From Humibacillus sp. DSM 29435 (GTDB lineage: Bacteria > Actinomycetota > Actinomycetes > Actinomycetales > Dermatophilaceae), in contig NZ_MAST01000045.1 of the NCBI RefSeq assembly GCF_001758225.1, forward strand, positions 186,001-250,000: a stretch of DNA of 64,000 nt, read 5' to 3'. Every line of letters starts with the position of its first letter. Position 1 is the stretch's first letter. The notes beneath the pieces are model-generated. The model saw only the letters and a program-made list of their open reading frames with translations. It had not been told where the DNA came from and made no database searches. Both the position numbers and the translations under genes were made by a program. Shown here piece after piece: positions 25,457 to 33,071 of this stretch.

Positions 25457-25512
25457 GATGTGCTCCCAGCTGTGGTCGGGTGTTCAACCTAGGCCCTGGC
25501 GTGCCGGGTTCG

Positions 25513-26226
25513 TCAACTTCGTGCCGGTTCGCCGCTCGCACTCGATGTCGCCTTCCGGTCGGGCGGTGAGCCCACGCCGGGGTCGGGCCGGCTCGGAGGC
25601 GCCTGTCCTGTGGACGTCGATGACGTGGGCGATGTGGTCACCAGCGACGCGTAGTCATCAGCCTGCACCGGTTCCACCGTGAGCGCGCCATCGGGAAGTG
25701 GCACCTCGATGGCTTTCCCGTCGGCCCGGACCAGCTTGACCCGGTCGACACCACGCACCGACGTCGCGGTCAGCACGACCTGCCCGATGGCAAGGGGCAG
25801 CCGGTTCGCTGCCGGGCCCTGTTCGCCCAGGTCGAGCTGCACGACCGCGGTTCGCTCTCTCACCTGATTCAGCGACAACGCCACCCCCGGGCCGAGGGCG
25901 GTCGCCAGCCCTGAGGCGCGCTGGGCCTCGTCGGGCCCCTGCGCCAGCTGGGCGAGCAGGGCCTGGAGAACCTGTGGCGGACCGCTCGACTCGAGCGGCG
26001 CCTCCACCGCCCTGAGACGGTTGCTGCTCGTCAGCAGGTACAGGCGGGGTGTCGTGGCGCGCAGCGGCTGAGCCTTCGTCGAAGGGGCCGCGGTCGCGGT
26101 TCCGAGCAGGTGGTAGGGGACAGAGCTCGGGTCGATCTGTCGGGGCGGTCCGGAGTCGGGCAGGCCACACGAGGTGGACACCGCGCAGACGACCAGCAGC
26201 GCCAGCACGAAGCGAGTCAGCTTCAC
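25513..26226 (-). CDS. GerMN-domain lipoprotein (LpqB-like, short)
   Basis: 237 residues from GTG 26226. The signal peptide FVLALLVVCAVSTSC ends in a lipobox (VSTSC), so it is an anchored lipoprotein. The domain at about 65-175 (RLYLLTSSNRLRAVEAPLES, then LQALLAQLAQGPDEAQRASG and AVVQLDLGEQG) is GerMN-like. It overlaps the histidine kinase stop by 4 bases (GTGA), the same order as mtrA-mtrB-lpqB, but LpqB is about 590 residues and this protein lacks its C-terminal propeller. It may modulate the adjacent sensor kinase outside the membrane. Confidence 0.8.
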   Translation of the reverse strand: MKLTRFVLALLVVCAVSTSCGLPDSGPPRQIDPSSVPYHLLGTATAAPSTKAQPLRATTPRLYLLTSSNRLRAVEAPLESSGPPQVLQALLAQLAQGPDEAQRASGLATALGPGVALSLNQVRERTAVVQLDLGEQGPAANRLPLAIGQVVLTATSVRGVDRVKLVRADGKAIEVPLPDGALTVEPVQADDYASLVTTSPTSSTSTGQAPPSRPDPGVGSPPDRKATSSASGEPARS

Positions 26227-27728
26227 GAGCTGCGCCCCGTCGCCGGCTGGACGGCATCCGACGGGTGGCCGTGGCTGACCCCGTCGCCCGGACGGGCTTG
26301 AGCGCCGGCGTCTGAATCGCGGTCGGGAGCATCGTTGTCGTCCATGAGCAGCGGCAACCTCATCACGAACCTCGCGCCACCGGTGGGGGACTCGGTGCAC
26401 CAGGCCGCACCACCGTGGGCCTGGACCGTCTCGACCACGAGGCTGAGCCCGAGCCCGCTCCCGGGACGGGAGCCGCGCGACCCGGCGCGCGCGAACCGGT
26501 CGAAGATCCGTTCGCGGTCGGTGGGCTCCACCCCGGCCCCGGCGTCGTCGACGAACACCATCACCTGGTCTCGGGCGCGTTCGAGGGTGACGGCTGCCAG
26601 TCCCTCGCCGTGCACGTCGGCGTTGGTGAACAGGTTGAGCAGGGCCCGATGGATCTGACCCTTGTCAACGAGTACGGGCAGCGGCGTCGCGTCGCCCGAC
26701 GACGGGACGGGACCGGCCAGGATGAGCAGGGGGTCGGTCCCTCGATGTCGCTCCATGAGCGCATGCCGCACGAGATCCCCCAAGTCGGTCGGGGCCAGGT
26801 CGAGGGTGGCGACCCCGGCATCGAGCCGACCGAGCTCGAGCAGGTCCTCGAGAGACTGTCGAAGCCGCTCGAGCTCGCCCTCGACCAGGTCGAGCGCCTG
26901 TTGCCCGCGGTCGGAGAGCTCGTGGCGGCGACGGACCAGCACGTCGACGCTGGCTTTCAGGGTCGTCAGGGGTGAGCGCAGCTCGTGGCTGAGATCGGCT
27001 GCGAAACGGGCGTCTCGCTCGATCCGGTCCTGAAGGGTCTCGACCATGGCGTTGAACGAGCCGACGATCACGGCCAGGTCGGGGTCGTCGGTACCGGGGA
27101 GCCGGGTCTCCAGCTTGCCGATCGCGATGTTGGCCGCCGCCCCCGAGATGGTGTCGAGCGGGGCCACGAGGCGTCGGGCCGCGGCGCGGCCGAGCAGGGC
27201 GCCGCCGAGGGTCGTCACCAGGGCAGAGATGAGCAGGACCGTCGAGAGGGTGGACAGGGTCCCAGCCAGCTCGGTGGTCGAGCTGACCTCGAAGAACTCT
27301 CCCCTTACGGCAGGCAGCGGAACGCCCACCACGATGCCTGGGCCGTCGGAGGTGCTCGTCCAGGCGAGACTCGCGGTGCCGGACAACGCGTCGCTCAGCA
27401 CCGCCGGTGGAACGCTGGCCGATCCCTCGCGCAACGACGACGAGAACCATTGACCATCGCGGTAGAGCAGGATGTCGGAGCTCGCCGGCGGCGACACCGA
27501 GCCGATGACGTCGCTTTCGCGCGCCCCGGCGGTGAGCAGGCCGTCTCGCACCACGGAGGCGTCGACGAAGGCCTGCCGCGTCGCGATCCGCTCGCGCTGG
27601 TCGACGAGGTAGTGCCGGGCGGCGACGTAGGTGCTGAGCGCCAGCAGCGCCGACACCGTCAGAGCCCCAGCCGCGAACGACACGGTCACCGTCGCGCGCA
27701 GACCCAGCGGGGACCGCCAGCGCCTCAC
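26223..27728 (-). CDS. Sensor histidine kinase (HAMP, HisKA, HATPase)
   Basis: 501 residues. The first membrane helix (VTVSFAAGALTVSALLALST) and a second at about 150-175 (LSTVLLISALVTTLGGALLG) bracket an extracytoplasmic sensor domain. A HAMP region follows, then the phospho-acceptor histidine in FAADLSHELRSPLTTLKASV and the ATP-binding boxes FTNADVHG, DDAGAGVEPTDRERIFDRF and GSGLGLSLV. GTG 27728 is the start. It lies 40 bp downstream of its response regulator, and the operon resembles MtrAB-LpqB. The stimulus is unknown. Confidence 0.9.
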   Translation of the reverse strand: MRRWRSPLGLRATVTVSFAAGALTVSALLALSTYVAARHYLVDQRERIATRQAFVDASVVRDGLLTAGARESDVIGSVSPPASSDILLYRDGQWFSSSLREGSASVPPAVLSDALSGTASLAWTSTSDGPGIVVGVPLPAVRGEFFEVSSTTELAGTLSTLSTVLLISALVTTLGGALLGRAAARRLVAPLDTISGAAANIAIGKLETRLPGTDDPDLAVIVGSFNAMVETLQDRIERDARFAADLSHELRSPLTTLKASVDVLVRRRHELSDRGQQALDLVEGELERLRQSLEDLLELGRLDAGVATLDLAPTDLGDLVRHALMERHRGTDPLLILAGPVPSSGDATPLPVLVDKGQIHRALLNLFTNADVHGEGLAAVTLERARDQVMVFVDDAGAGVEPTDRERIFDRFARAGSRGSRPGSGLGLSLVVETVQAHGGAAWCTESPTGGARFVMRLPLLMDDNDAPDRDSDAGAQARPGDGVSHGHPSDAVQPATGRSS

Positions 27729-27768
27729 CTCGCCACCATCGAAACCGTCGCCATCGTCGCCACCGTTT

Positions 27769-28485
27769 TCACCGTGGGTCGAGCCGGTAGCCGAGGCCTC
27801 TGACCGTGACCAGCAGGGTAGGGGTGCCTGGGTCGCTCTCGATCTTGGTTCGCAACCGCCGGACGTGCACGTCGACGATGCGCTCGTCGCCGAAGTAGCC
27901 GCGGTCCCAGACGCTCTCGAGCAGCGCTCGCCGGCTGAGCACTCGGCCGGAGGCGGCGCCCAGCTCGCAGAGGAGGCGGTACTCGGTGACCGTCAGGTGC
28001 ACGTGACGGTCACCACGTCGAACGAGCCCGGCCGCCTCATCGAGCACGAGCGGCCCGTTCTCACGATCGAGAACGAGCTGGTGGGAGGTGTGGGCTGCGT
28101 CGGTGTCGGGGCCCACGGCGACGGGGGGCCGGCGGCGCAGTGCCCGGAGCCGGGCGCTCAGCTCCTTGACCTCGAAGGGCTTGGTGACGTAGTCGTCGGC
28201 ACCGGCCTCCAGGGCCGCCACGATGTCATGGGTGTCGGAACGCGCGCTGAGCACGATGATCGGCGCCGAGCTGGTCGGTCGGACCGACCGGATGAACGAG
28301 AAGCCGTCCATCCCGCCCAGCATGAGGTCGACCAGCATCAAGTCTGGCGCCGACTCCTGCACCGCTGCCAGCGCGGTCTCGGCGTCGGCGGCATCGACGA
28401 CCTCGTAGCCCTCGTCCTCCATGGAGAGTCGCAACGCAGTGCGGATGCCGTCGTCGTCCTCGAGGAGCAGCAGGCGCGGGGACAT
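27769..28485 (-). CDS. OmpR/PhoB-family response regulator
   Basis: 238 residues from ATG 28485 (MSPRLLLLEDDDG). The receiver domain has the acidic pair LEDDDG, phospho-acceptor aspartate in LMLVDLMLGGMDG, a serine switch in IVLSARSD and lysine in VTKPFEV. The C-terminal winged helix (HLTVTEYRLLCELGAASGRV, then VDVHVRRLRTKIE) is OmpR-type. First gene of the leftward operon with the histidine kinase and the GerMN lipoprotein; divergent from the STAS operon at 28639. Confidence 0.92.
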   Translation of the reverse strand: MSPRLLLLEDDDGIRTALRLSMEDEGYEVVDAADAETALAAVQESAPDLMLVDLMLGGMDGFSFIRSVRPTSSAPIIVLSARSDTHDIVAALEAGADDYVTKPFEVKELSARLRALRRRPPVAVGPDTDAAHTSHQLVLDRENGPLVLDEAAGLVRRGDRHVHLTVTEYRLLCELGAASGRVLSRRALLESVWDRGYFGDERIVDVHVRRLRTKIESDPGTPTLLVTVRGLGYRLDPR

Positions 28486-28638
28486 GGCCTCATGGTGCCA
28501 GCAGAACCGGGCCTCCACCCCACGACCCACGCGTGCAGGGGTGGTTGTCACACAACTGAAAACAACTCGAGCAGCCCGTCGTCATGTTCGACCGTCAGTG
28601 TGAGGAGTCCATCACCCCCGTCATCTCTGGAGGAACCG

Positions 28639-28965
28639 GTGACCGTCGAAGCGGTTCGCGTGCACGGCGAGCGGTCACTCGAGGTGACCCTCGACCCGGA
28701 GACCCTCCTGCAGGACCTCAGTGGGATCAAGCGAAAGCTCGCCCCGATCCTGCTCGACGGCCATGGCGTGGTCAGCGTCGACATCGGCGCGGTCGACAGT
28801 CTCTCCTCCGTGACCGTGGCCGCCCTGCTGCGAATCAAGCGGATCTGCCTGGCGCGTGGGGTCGAGATGCGCGTGTGCAACCCCAATGCCCGCAACCTCA
28901 GCGTCATGCGTCGGTGCGGCATGTTGCGGGCCATCGACGCGACGGCTTCGGGCGGCGAGAGGTGA
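28639..28965 (+). CDS. STAS-domain protein (anti-sigma factor antagonist-like)
   Basis: 108 residues from GTG 28639 with GGAGGA upstream. It has the STAS pattern of alternating strands and helices: GHGVVSVDIGAVDSLSSVTV, AALLRIKRICLARGVEMRVC and NPNARNLSVMRRCGM. The serine pair in DSLSSVTV is where antagonists of the SpoIIAA/RsbV type carry the phosphorylated residue. Its stop overlaps the PP2C-like gene by 4 bases (GTGA). The order STAS, PP2C-like, small protein, HATPase-like suggests a partner-switching module. Confidence 0.75.
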   Translation: MTVEAVRVHGERSLEVTLDPETLLQDLSGIKRKLAPILLDGHGVVSVDIGAVDSLSSVTVAALLRIKRICLARGVEMRVCNPNARNLSVMRRCGMLRAIDATASGGER

Positions 28966-29567
28966 GCGCGCTCGCGGTGCGCTTCGCCCGGGTCGTACGC
29001 GACCGCGGCCGGTCGGCACCGGGGTGGGACATCACCCTTCTCCAACAGGCGAACGCGACGGCCGAGGTGCGCCGTGCGCGCGACGACGGCGCCACCCCCG
29101 CCGCCGGTTCCGGGTGCTCGAACGACCCGTCCCGCCCGGCCGTCGAGGTGTTCGTGGGCGATGAGAACCACCCTGTGAACGACGCAGGCGGCGATGGCCA
29201 CGCCTGCTTCACGGCGGTCACCTGCCTGGGTGACCGTCGTGTGCAGGTCCGCTCGTGCTCCGCGCCCCCGGCGCTGCTCGTCGGACGGTCCGGAGCCGAG
29301 CTGGTGCCGAGCACCCCCTGCAGTGTCGGTGGGGCCGTGGTCGATGACGAGCACCGGCTGCTGGTGTTGTCCGCCGCCGCCTACGAGACGTTGCCACGCG
29401 CCTTGGTCGTCCTCCTCCGGGAGTTCCCGTCCCGGTTCCTGCGCACCGACCCGGTGACGCTGCTCGAGACCCTCTTCGCCGACATTCCGGTCGGCAGCGC
29501 CGCGCTGATCAGCCCGATCGCCACGATCACGCCGGCTGACCGACGAAACCCCCAGGAGTCAGCATGA
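28962..29567 (+). CDS. Degenerate SpoIIE/PP2C-like protein
   Basis: 201 residues from GTG 28962. The segment GGDGHACFTAVTCLGDRRVQ, then VRSCSAPPALLVGRSGAELV follows the core beta strands of SpoIIE/RsbU phosphatases, including the position of the usual SAGHPPPLLV motif (here SCSAPPALLV) and the later DEHRLLVLSAAAYE where LLLYSDG is expected. Key metal-binding aspartates seem lost (YSDG becomes SAAA), so it may be an inactive phosphatase fold with a binding role. Coupled by 4-base overlaps to both neighbours. The assignment rests on pattern similarity only. Confidence 0.6.
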   Translation: MSALAVRFARVVRDRGRSAPGWDITLLQQANATAEVRRARDDGATPAAGSGCSNDPSRPAVEVFVGDENHPVNDAGGDGHACFTAVTCLGDRRVQVRSCSAPPALLVGRSGAELVPSTPCSVGGAVVDDEHRLLVLSAAAYETLPRALVVLLREFPSRFLRTDPVTLLETLFADIPVGSAALISPIATITPADRRNPQESA

Positions 29568-29755
29568 TGAGCAGCCCCGCGTTCGCGGCCGCCCTCCAGC
29601 ACGAGCGCAAGCGCGCCGAACGTCGGCTCGAGCGGGCCATGGCCCGCGGCGACGAGTCGGCGGTGCTCGACGCCACCGACCGCCTCGCCGACCTCGAGGA
29701 GATCAGCCGCTTCCACGCTCCCGAGGTCGACACCGCGCCGGTCCCGGCCCGATGA
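29564..29755 (+). CDS. Hypothetical small helical protein
   Basis: 63 residues: MMSSPAFAAALQHERKRAER, then a highly charged helix RLERAMARGDESAVLDATDR, LADLEEISRFHAPE. It is probably one long amphipathic helix or a helical hairpin. It overlaps both neighbours by 4 bases (ATGA at 29564 and 29752), which strongly supports translation. It sits between the PP2C-like and HATPase-like genes, suggesting a structural or adaptor part in that module. No family recognised. Confidence 0.7.
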   Translation: MMSSPAFAAALQHERKRAERRLERAMARGDESAVLDATDRLADLEEISRFHAPEVDTAPVPAR

Positions 29756-30108
29756 CCGTTGCGCAGCCGCAGGAACGGTTCGCCATGCTGCACCCTCTCG
29801 AGCAGGAGCCACCGGCGGTGCAGATCGACGACCTGCGCAGCTTCGGCCCGCATCGGCTCAAGGCCTGCTTGTTGTCCGCGACGGTTGAGCGACGAGAGCG
29901 GGCCACCGCCACGTTCGACGAGTTCGTCGACACGGTGAGCGACGTGTCGGGTGAAGCGATGACGCGGGGGCGGGGGGCCGTCACGGTGAGGTTCTGGGTC
30001 GACGCGCGGTGTCTCGTCGCGACCGTCTCCGACCGGGCAGACGGGTTCGAGCGGGTGGTGTGCCTCTCGCCGGCCGCCGGTGACGACCTGCGCCACCAGC
30101 AGCAGTGA
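29752..30108 (+). CDS. Truncated HATPase-like (anti-sigma factor-type) protein
   Basis: 118 residues. The segment RGRGAVTVRFWVDARCLVAT, then VSDRADGFERVV resembles the C-terminal half of RsbW/RsbA-type histidine-kinase-like ATPases (consensus HGRGPVTVRLW ... VTDRGPGF). The N-box asparagine helix is replaced by FDEFVDTVSDVSGEAM, with no ELVxNA motif, and the G2 region is missing, so ATP binding is doubtful. It is the fourth gene of the STAS operon (ATGA overlap at 29752). With its neighbours it looks like a partner-switching set reduced to its interaction surfaces. Confidence 0.55.
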   Translation: MTVAQPQERFAMLHPLEQEPPAVQIDDLRSFGPHRLKACLLSATVERRERATATFDEFVDTVSDVSGEAMTRGRGAVTVRFWVDARCLVATVSDRADGFERVVCLSPAAGDDLRHQQQ

Positions 30109-30151
30109 CGCTGCCGCCTCGCTGAGTGCCCGTGGCTGCGAGGATGACGCC

Positions 30152-30985
30152 ATGACCACCGGCATCCTCGTTCTCGCGGCGACCCCCATCGGCGACCCGA
30201 ACGACGCCGCGCCTCGCCTGGCCGTTGAGCTGACCAAGGCGAATGTTGTTGCGGCCGAAGACACCCGTCGTCTGAAGAGGCTCACGTCGGCCCTCGGCAT
30301 CACTCCTGGGGGAAGCATCGTGAGCTACCACGAGCACAACGAGGCTGCTCGCACTCCCGAGCTCGTCGAGCGACTCACGGCCGGAGAGCGCGTCGTCGTC
30401 GTGACGGATGCCGGGATGCCGTCGGTCTCCGACCCCGGGTACCGGCTCGTCGTCGCTGCGGTCGCAGCCGGCATCCGGGTGACCTGTGTGCCGGGGCCGA
30501 GCGCCGTGCTCATGGCGCTCGCGGTCTCGGGCCTGCCGGTCGACCGGTTCTGCTTCGACGGTTTCCTCCCGCGGAAGGCGGGTGAGCGGGCCCGCCAGCT
30601 CGCCGAGCTGGCCGACGAGCGTCGCACCATGGTGTTCTTCGAGGCGCCGCACCGGCTCGATGACACCTTGGCCGCGATGGCGCAGGCCTTCGGCGCCGAG
30701 CGACCTGCCGCAGTGTGTCGAGAGCTGACCAAGACCTACGAGGAGGTGCGGCGCGGAGGCCTGGCCGAGCTCGCCGACTGGGCGGCCGAGGGCGTGCGCG
30801 GAGAGATCACGATCGTGGTGGCCGGAGCCCCCCGAGAGGTCGGCACCGTCGACGACGCGCTCGACGGCATCCGGTCACGGGTGGCGACGGGAGAGCGGCT
30901 CAAGGACGTCTGCGCCGACGTGGCGTCGCGTACCGGCCTGTCGAAGAAGGCGCTCTACGACGCCGCCATCGCGGCCCGGGGCTGA
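30152..30985 (+). CDS. rsmI: 16S rRNA (cytidine(1402)-2'-O)-methyltransferase
   Basis: 277 residues from ATG 30152. It has the tetrapyrrole-methylase-fold motifs typical of RsmI: LVLAATPIGDPNDAAPR at the N-terminus, VAAEDTRRLKRL, VTDAGMPSVSDPGYRLV, and VPGPSAVLMALAVSGLPVDR, then FDGFLPRKAGER. RsmI 2'-O-methylates C1402 in the ribosomal P site, paired with RsmH. It follows the HATPase-like gene by 43 bp on the same strand and converges with the peptidase gene at 31014. Confidence 0.93.
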   Translation: MTTGILVLAATPIGDPNDAAPRLAVELTKANVVAAEDTRRLKRLTSALGITPGGSIVSYHEHNEAARTPELVERLTAGERVVVVTDAGMPSVSDPGYRLVVAAVAAGIRVTCVPGPSAVLMALAVSGLPVDRFCFDGFLPRKAGERARQLAELADERRTMVFFEAPHRLDDTLAAMAQAFGAERPAAVCRELTKTYEEVRRGGLAELADWAAEGVRGEITIVVAGAPREVGTVDDALDGIRSRVATGERLKDVCADVASRTGLSKKALYDAAIAARG

Positions 30986-31013
30986 ACGGCAGCCGGTGGG
31001 TCCGGGGCGGCGC

Positions 31014-33005
31014 TCAGGACGCCGTGTGAAAGGACACCGCACCGGCGGCGTTCCACAAGACCGTCATCGTGACGGATCGACCACCGCCGGTCACCCTCAC
31101 GGTGCCGGACCCACCTGCGGTGCCGACCCGCTGCACATGGCCGGACACCGTCGTGTCGCGGGTGAAGCGCACCGCGTTGAGCGTGGCTGCACCGGAGTCG
31201 GAGTACCGAACCGTGCCGCCGCGCAGACCGAGATCTCGGTTGCCGTCGACGTAGTCCCAACGAACCAGGGCATCCTTGCCCTCCAGCAGCGCCATGGCCG
31301 CCAGCCTGCGCAACCAGAGCGGACCGTCGCCCGGCAGCGGCTGAACTGACGCCAGCGAGCTCGGGTATGCGGGAACGGCGTCGATGGCCGGTATGCGGGA
31401 CAGGCAGGAGGCATCGAGCGCGCCGTCAGGCTTGGTGACAAAGGCCTGCAGAACGGAGGCGCCGCAGGGGTAGGCATTGTCGAGGGCGACCAGATGCACG
31501 TTGTTGGCTGCGACGTAGGCCCGAGCCGACGGTCCCAGCTGGCGGGAGATGTGGGCTCCTCCCGCGGCGGGCGTCAACGAGTCCAGCTCGCCGTTGAGCA
31601 CCAGGACCGGCACGTGTCGAGGGTTGAAGGGGCCAGGCGGCACCGCCGGATCGGCCGTATGCGTCGGTCGGGGCCAGTCAAGACAACCGGTGTAGGTCTC
31701 GGTGTAGGGCAACACCGAGAGCCACTCCCGCACCGAGAACGGGGCGAACGTGGCGGCCGGCTCTGCAGCGACGGCCTTGGCCAGCTGCGCGCGCCGCTCG
31801 TCCGGTGAGGCGTGCATCGAGAACAGCTGCGGGTAGTCGGTGCACGCAACAGCGAGGTAGAGCCCGTCGGAGTAGTAGCTCGCTCGGGTGCCGACGTAGT
31901 CGCTGTAGTCGTAGCCGACGTCCTGGGCGTAGAGGCGCAGCAGCGGTTGGCCGTCGTGTCGTTCGAGATAGGCCCGGGCCGCCGCATCGAGCTGACGGTA
32001 CGGGTCTGTGTCGTATCCGGCATCGTTGACGATGTTGACCAGTGCGGTGACATCAACCGACACGTGATGACGCCGGGCGTCGGTACCGACCGTCCAGCCC
32101 GTGACCGGGTGGTGGCGCAGCGCGGCCGCAAGCCGGCCGACCCGCGCCCAGGAGGACCCCGGCGGGCAGCCGGCCGTGCGCCGGCAGACCGTGTCGAACG
32201 CCTTCCTGGCCGTGGTGACGGAGGTGGTGTACCAAGGGTCGAGTCCGCGCGCTTCGTACGCGGAGTCCATCACGACCGACCGCAACATCTCGGGATACCG
32301 GGCGAGGAAGGACTGTGCGACATAGGTGCCGTAGGAGTCACCGTAGAAGTCGACCCTGCCCAACCCGAGCTTGCCCACGACGTCGGCGATGTCGCTCGCG
32401 ACGTTCGCGGTGCCGAACAGGTCGGACGCCTGGACGAAGGCACCATCGGTGCGCCGGAAGGTGTGGTTGAGCTGCTCACCGCATCGCTTCGCCGCATCGG
32501 GAAACTGGTCGGAGGGGCTGGGCAGCTGTTGCAACGGCGCGCAGTTCAGCGGCGTGGAACGCCCGGTGCCGCGAGCGTCCACCACGAGCAGGTTCCGGTG
32601 GCGCAGCAGCGACCCCGCCATCGCCTCATAGCTCGGCGCGGTGCCCGTGGAGGGGTATCCGGGACCACCTTCCTGGGCGACCAGCGTTCCTTGCGGCCGA
32701 CCCTGGCTCGGCACCCAGCCGAACCCGATCCTGATCTCGCCGGCAGACGGGTCAGTGCGGTCGAGTGGCACTTGGACGCTGCCGCACCAGGCGGCGCGCT
32801 GCGTCTGGAGCATGCACGGCTGCAAGGAGACTGACCCGACGCGCAGACCCGACGTCGATGCGTCGCCGAGGGACTGCACCGTGCTCACCGCACTCGCGGG
32901 TGAGGTGAAGGTGACAGCCGCCACGATCGCTACGAGAGTCACTTCAGCCAGCCGGCGCGGGAACAGCACGGGTTCGAGTGTCCGCGCGTCACGGTCGCGC
33001 GTCAA
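31014..33005 (-). CDS. Secreted alpha/beta-hydrolase peptidase (tripeptidyl aminopeptidase type)
   Basis: 663 residues from TTG 33005; GTG 32969, just before the signal peptide, is an alternative start. The signal peptide LAEVTLVAIVAAVTFTSPAS ends at an ASA-like site. The hydrolase core has VAQEGGPGYPST (oxyanion region), NLLVVDARGTGRSTPLNC, nucleophile FYGDSYGTYVAQ, acid VLVLNGELDSLTP and histidine NNVHLVALDN. Homologues (Streptomyces SAP/Tap type) cleave N-terminal tripeptides outside the cell. A C-terminal extension of about 130 residues looks like a beta domain. It stands alone, convergent with rsmI. Confidence 0.8.
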   Translation of the reverse strand: MTRDRDARTLEPVLFPRRLAEVTLVAIVAAVTFTSPASAVSTVQSLGDASTSGLRVGSVSLQPCMLQTQRAAWCGSVQVPLDRTDPSAGEIRIGFGWVPSQGRPQGTLVAQEGGPGYPSTGTAPSYEAMAGSLLRHRNLLVVDARGTGRSTPLNCAPLQQLPSPSDQFPDAAKRCGEQLNHTFRRTDGAFVQASDLFGTANVASDIADVVGKLGLGRVDFYGDSYGTYVAQSFLARYPEMLRSVVMDSAYEARGLDPWYTTSVTTARKAFDTVCRRTAGCPPGSSWARVGRLAAALRHHPVTGWTVGTDARRHHVSVDVTALVNIVNDAGYDTDPYRQLDAAARAYLERHDGQPLLRLYAQDVGYDYSDYVGTRASYYSDGLYLAVACTDYPQLFSMHASPDERRAQLAKAVAAEPAATFAPFSVREWLSVLPYTETYTGCLDWPRPTHTADPAVPPGPFNPRHVPVLVLNGELDSLTPAAGGAHISRQLGPSARAYVAANNVHLVALDNAYPCGASVLQAFVTKPDGALDASCLSRIPAIDAVPAYPSSLASVQPLPGDGPLWLRRLAAMALLEGKDALVRWDYVDGNRDLGLRGGTVRYSDSGAATLNAVRFTRDTTVSGHVQRVGTAGGSGTVRVTGGGRSVTMTVLWNAAGAVSFHTAS

Positions 33006-33071
33006 CGGGTTGAGCGGCCCAGGGCGTCTGCCCGACCTCGCGTCGCGAACCGGCCGGTCGACGATGGTGCT

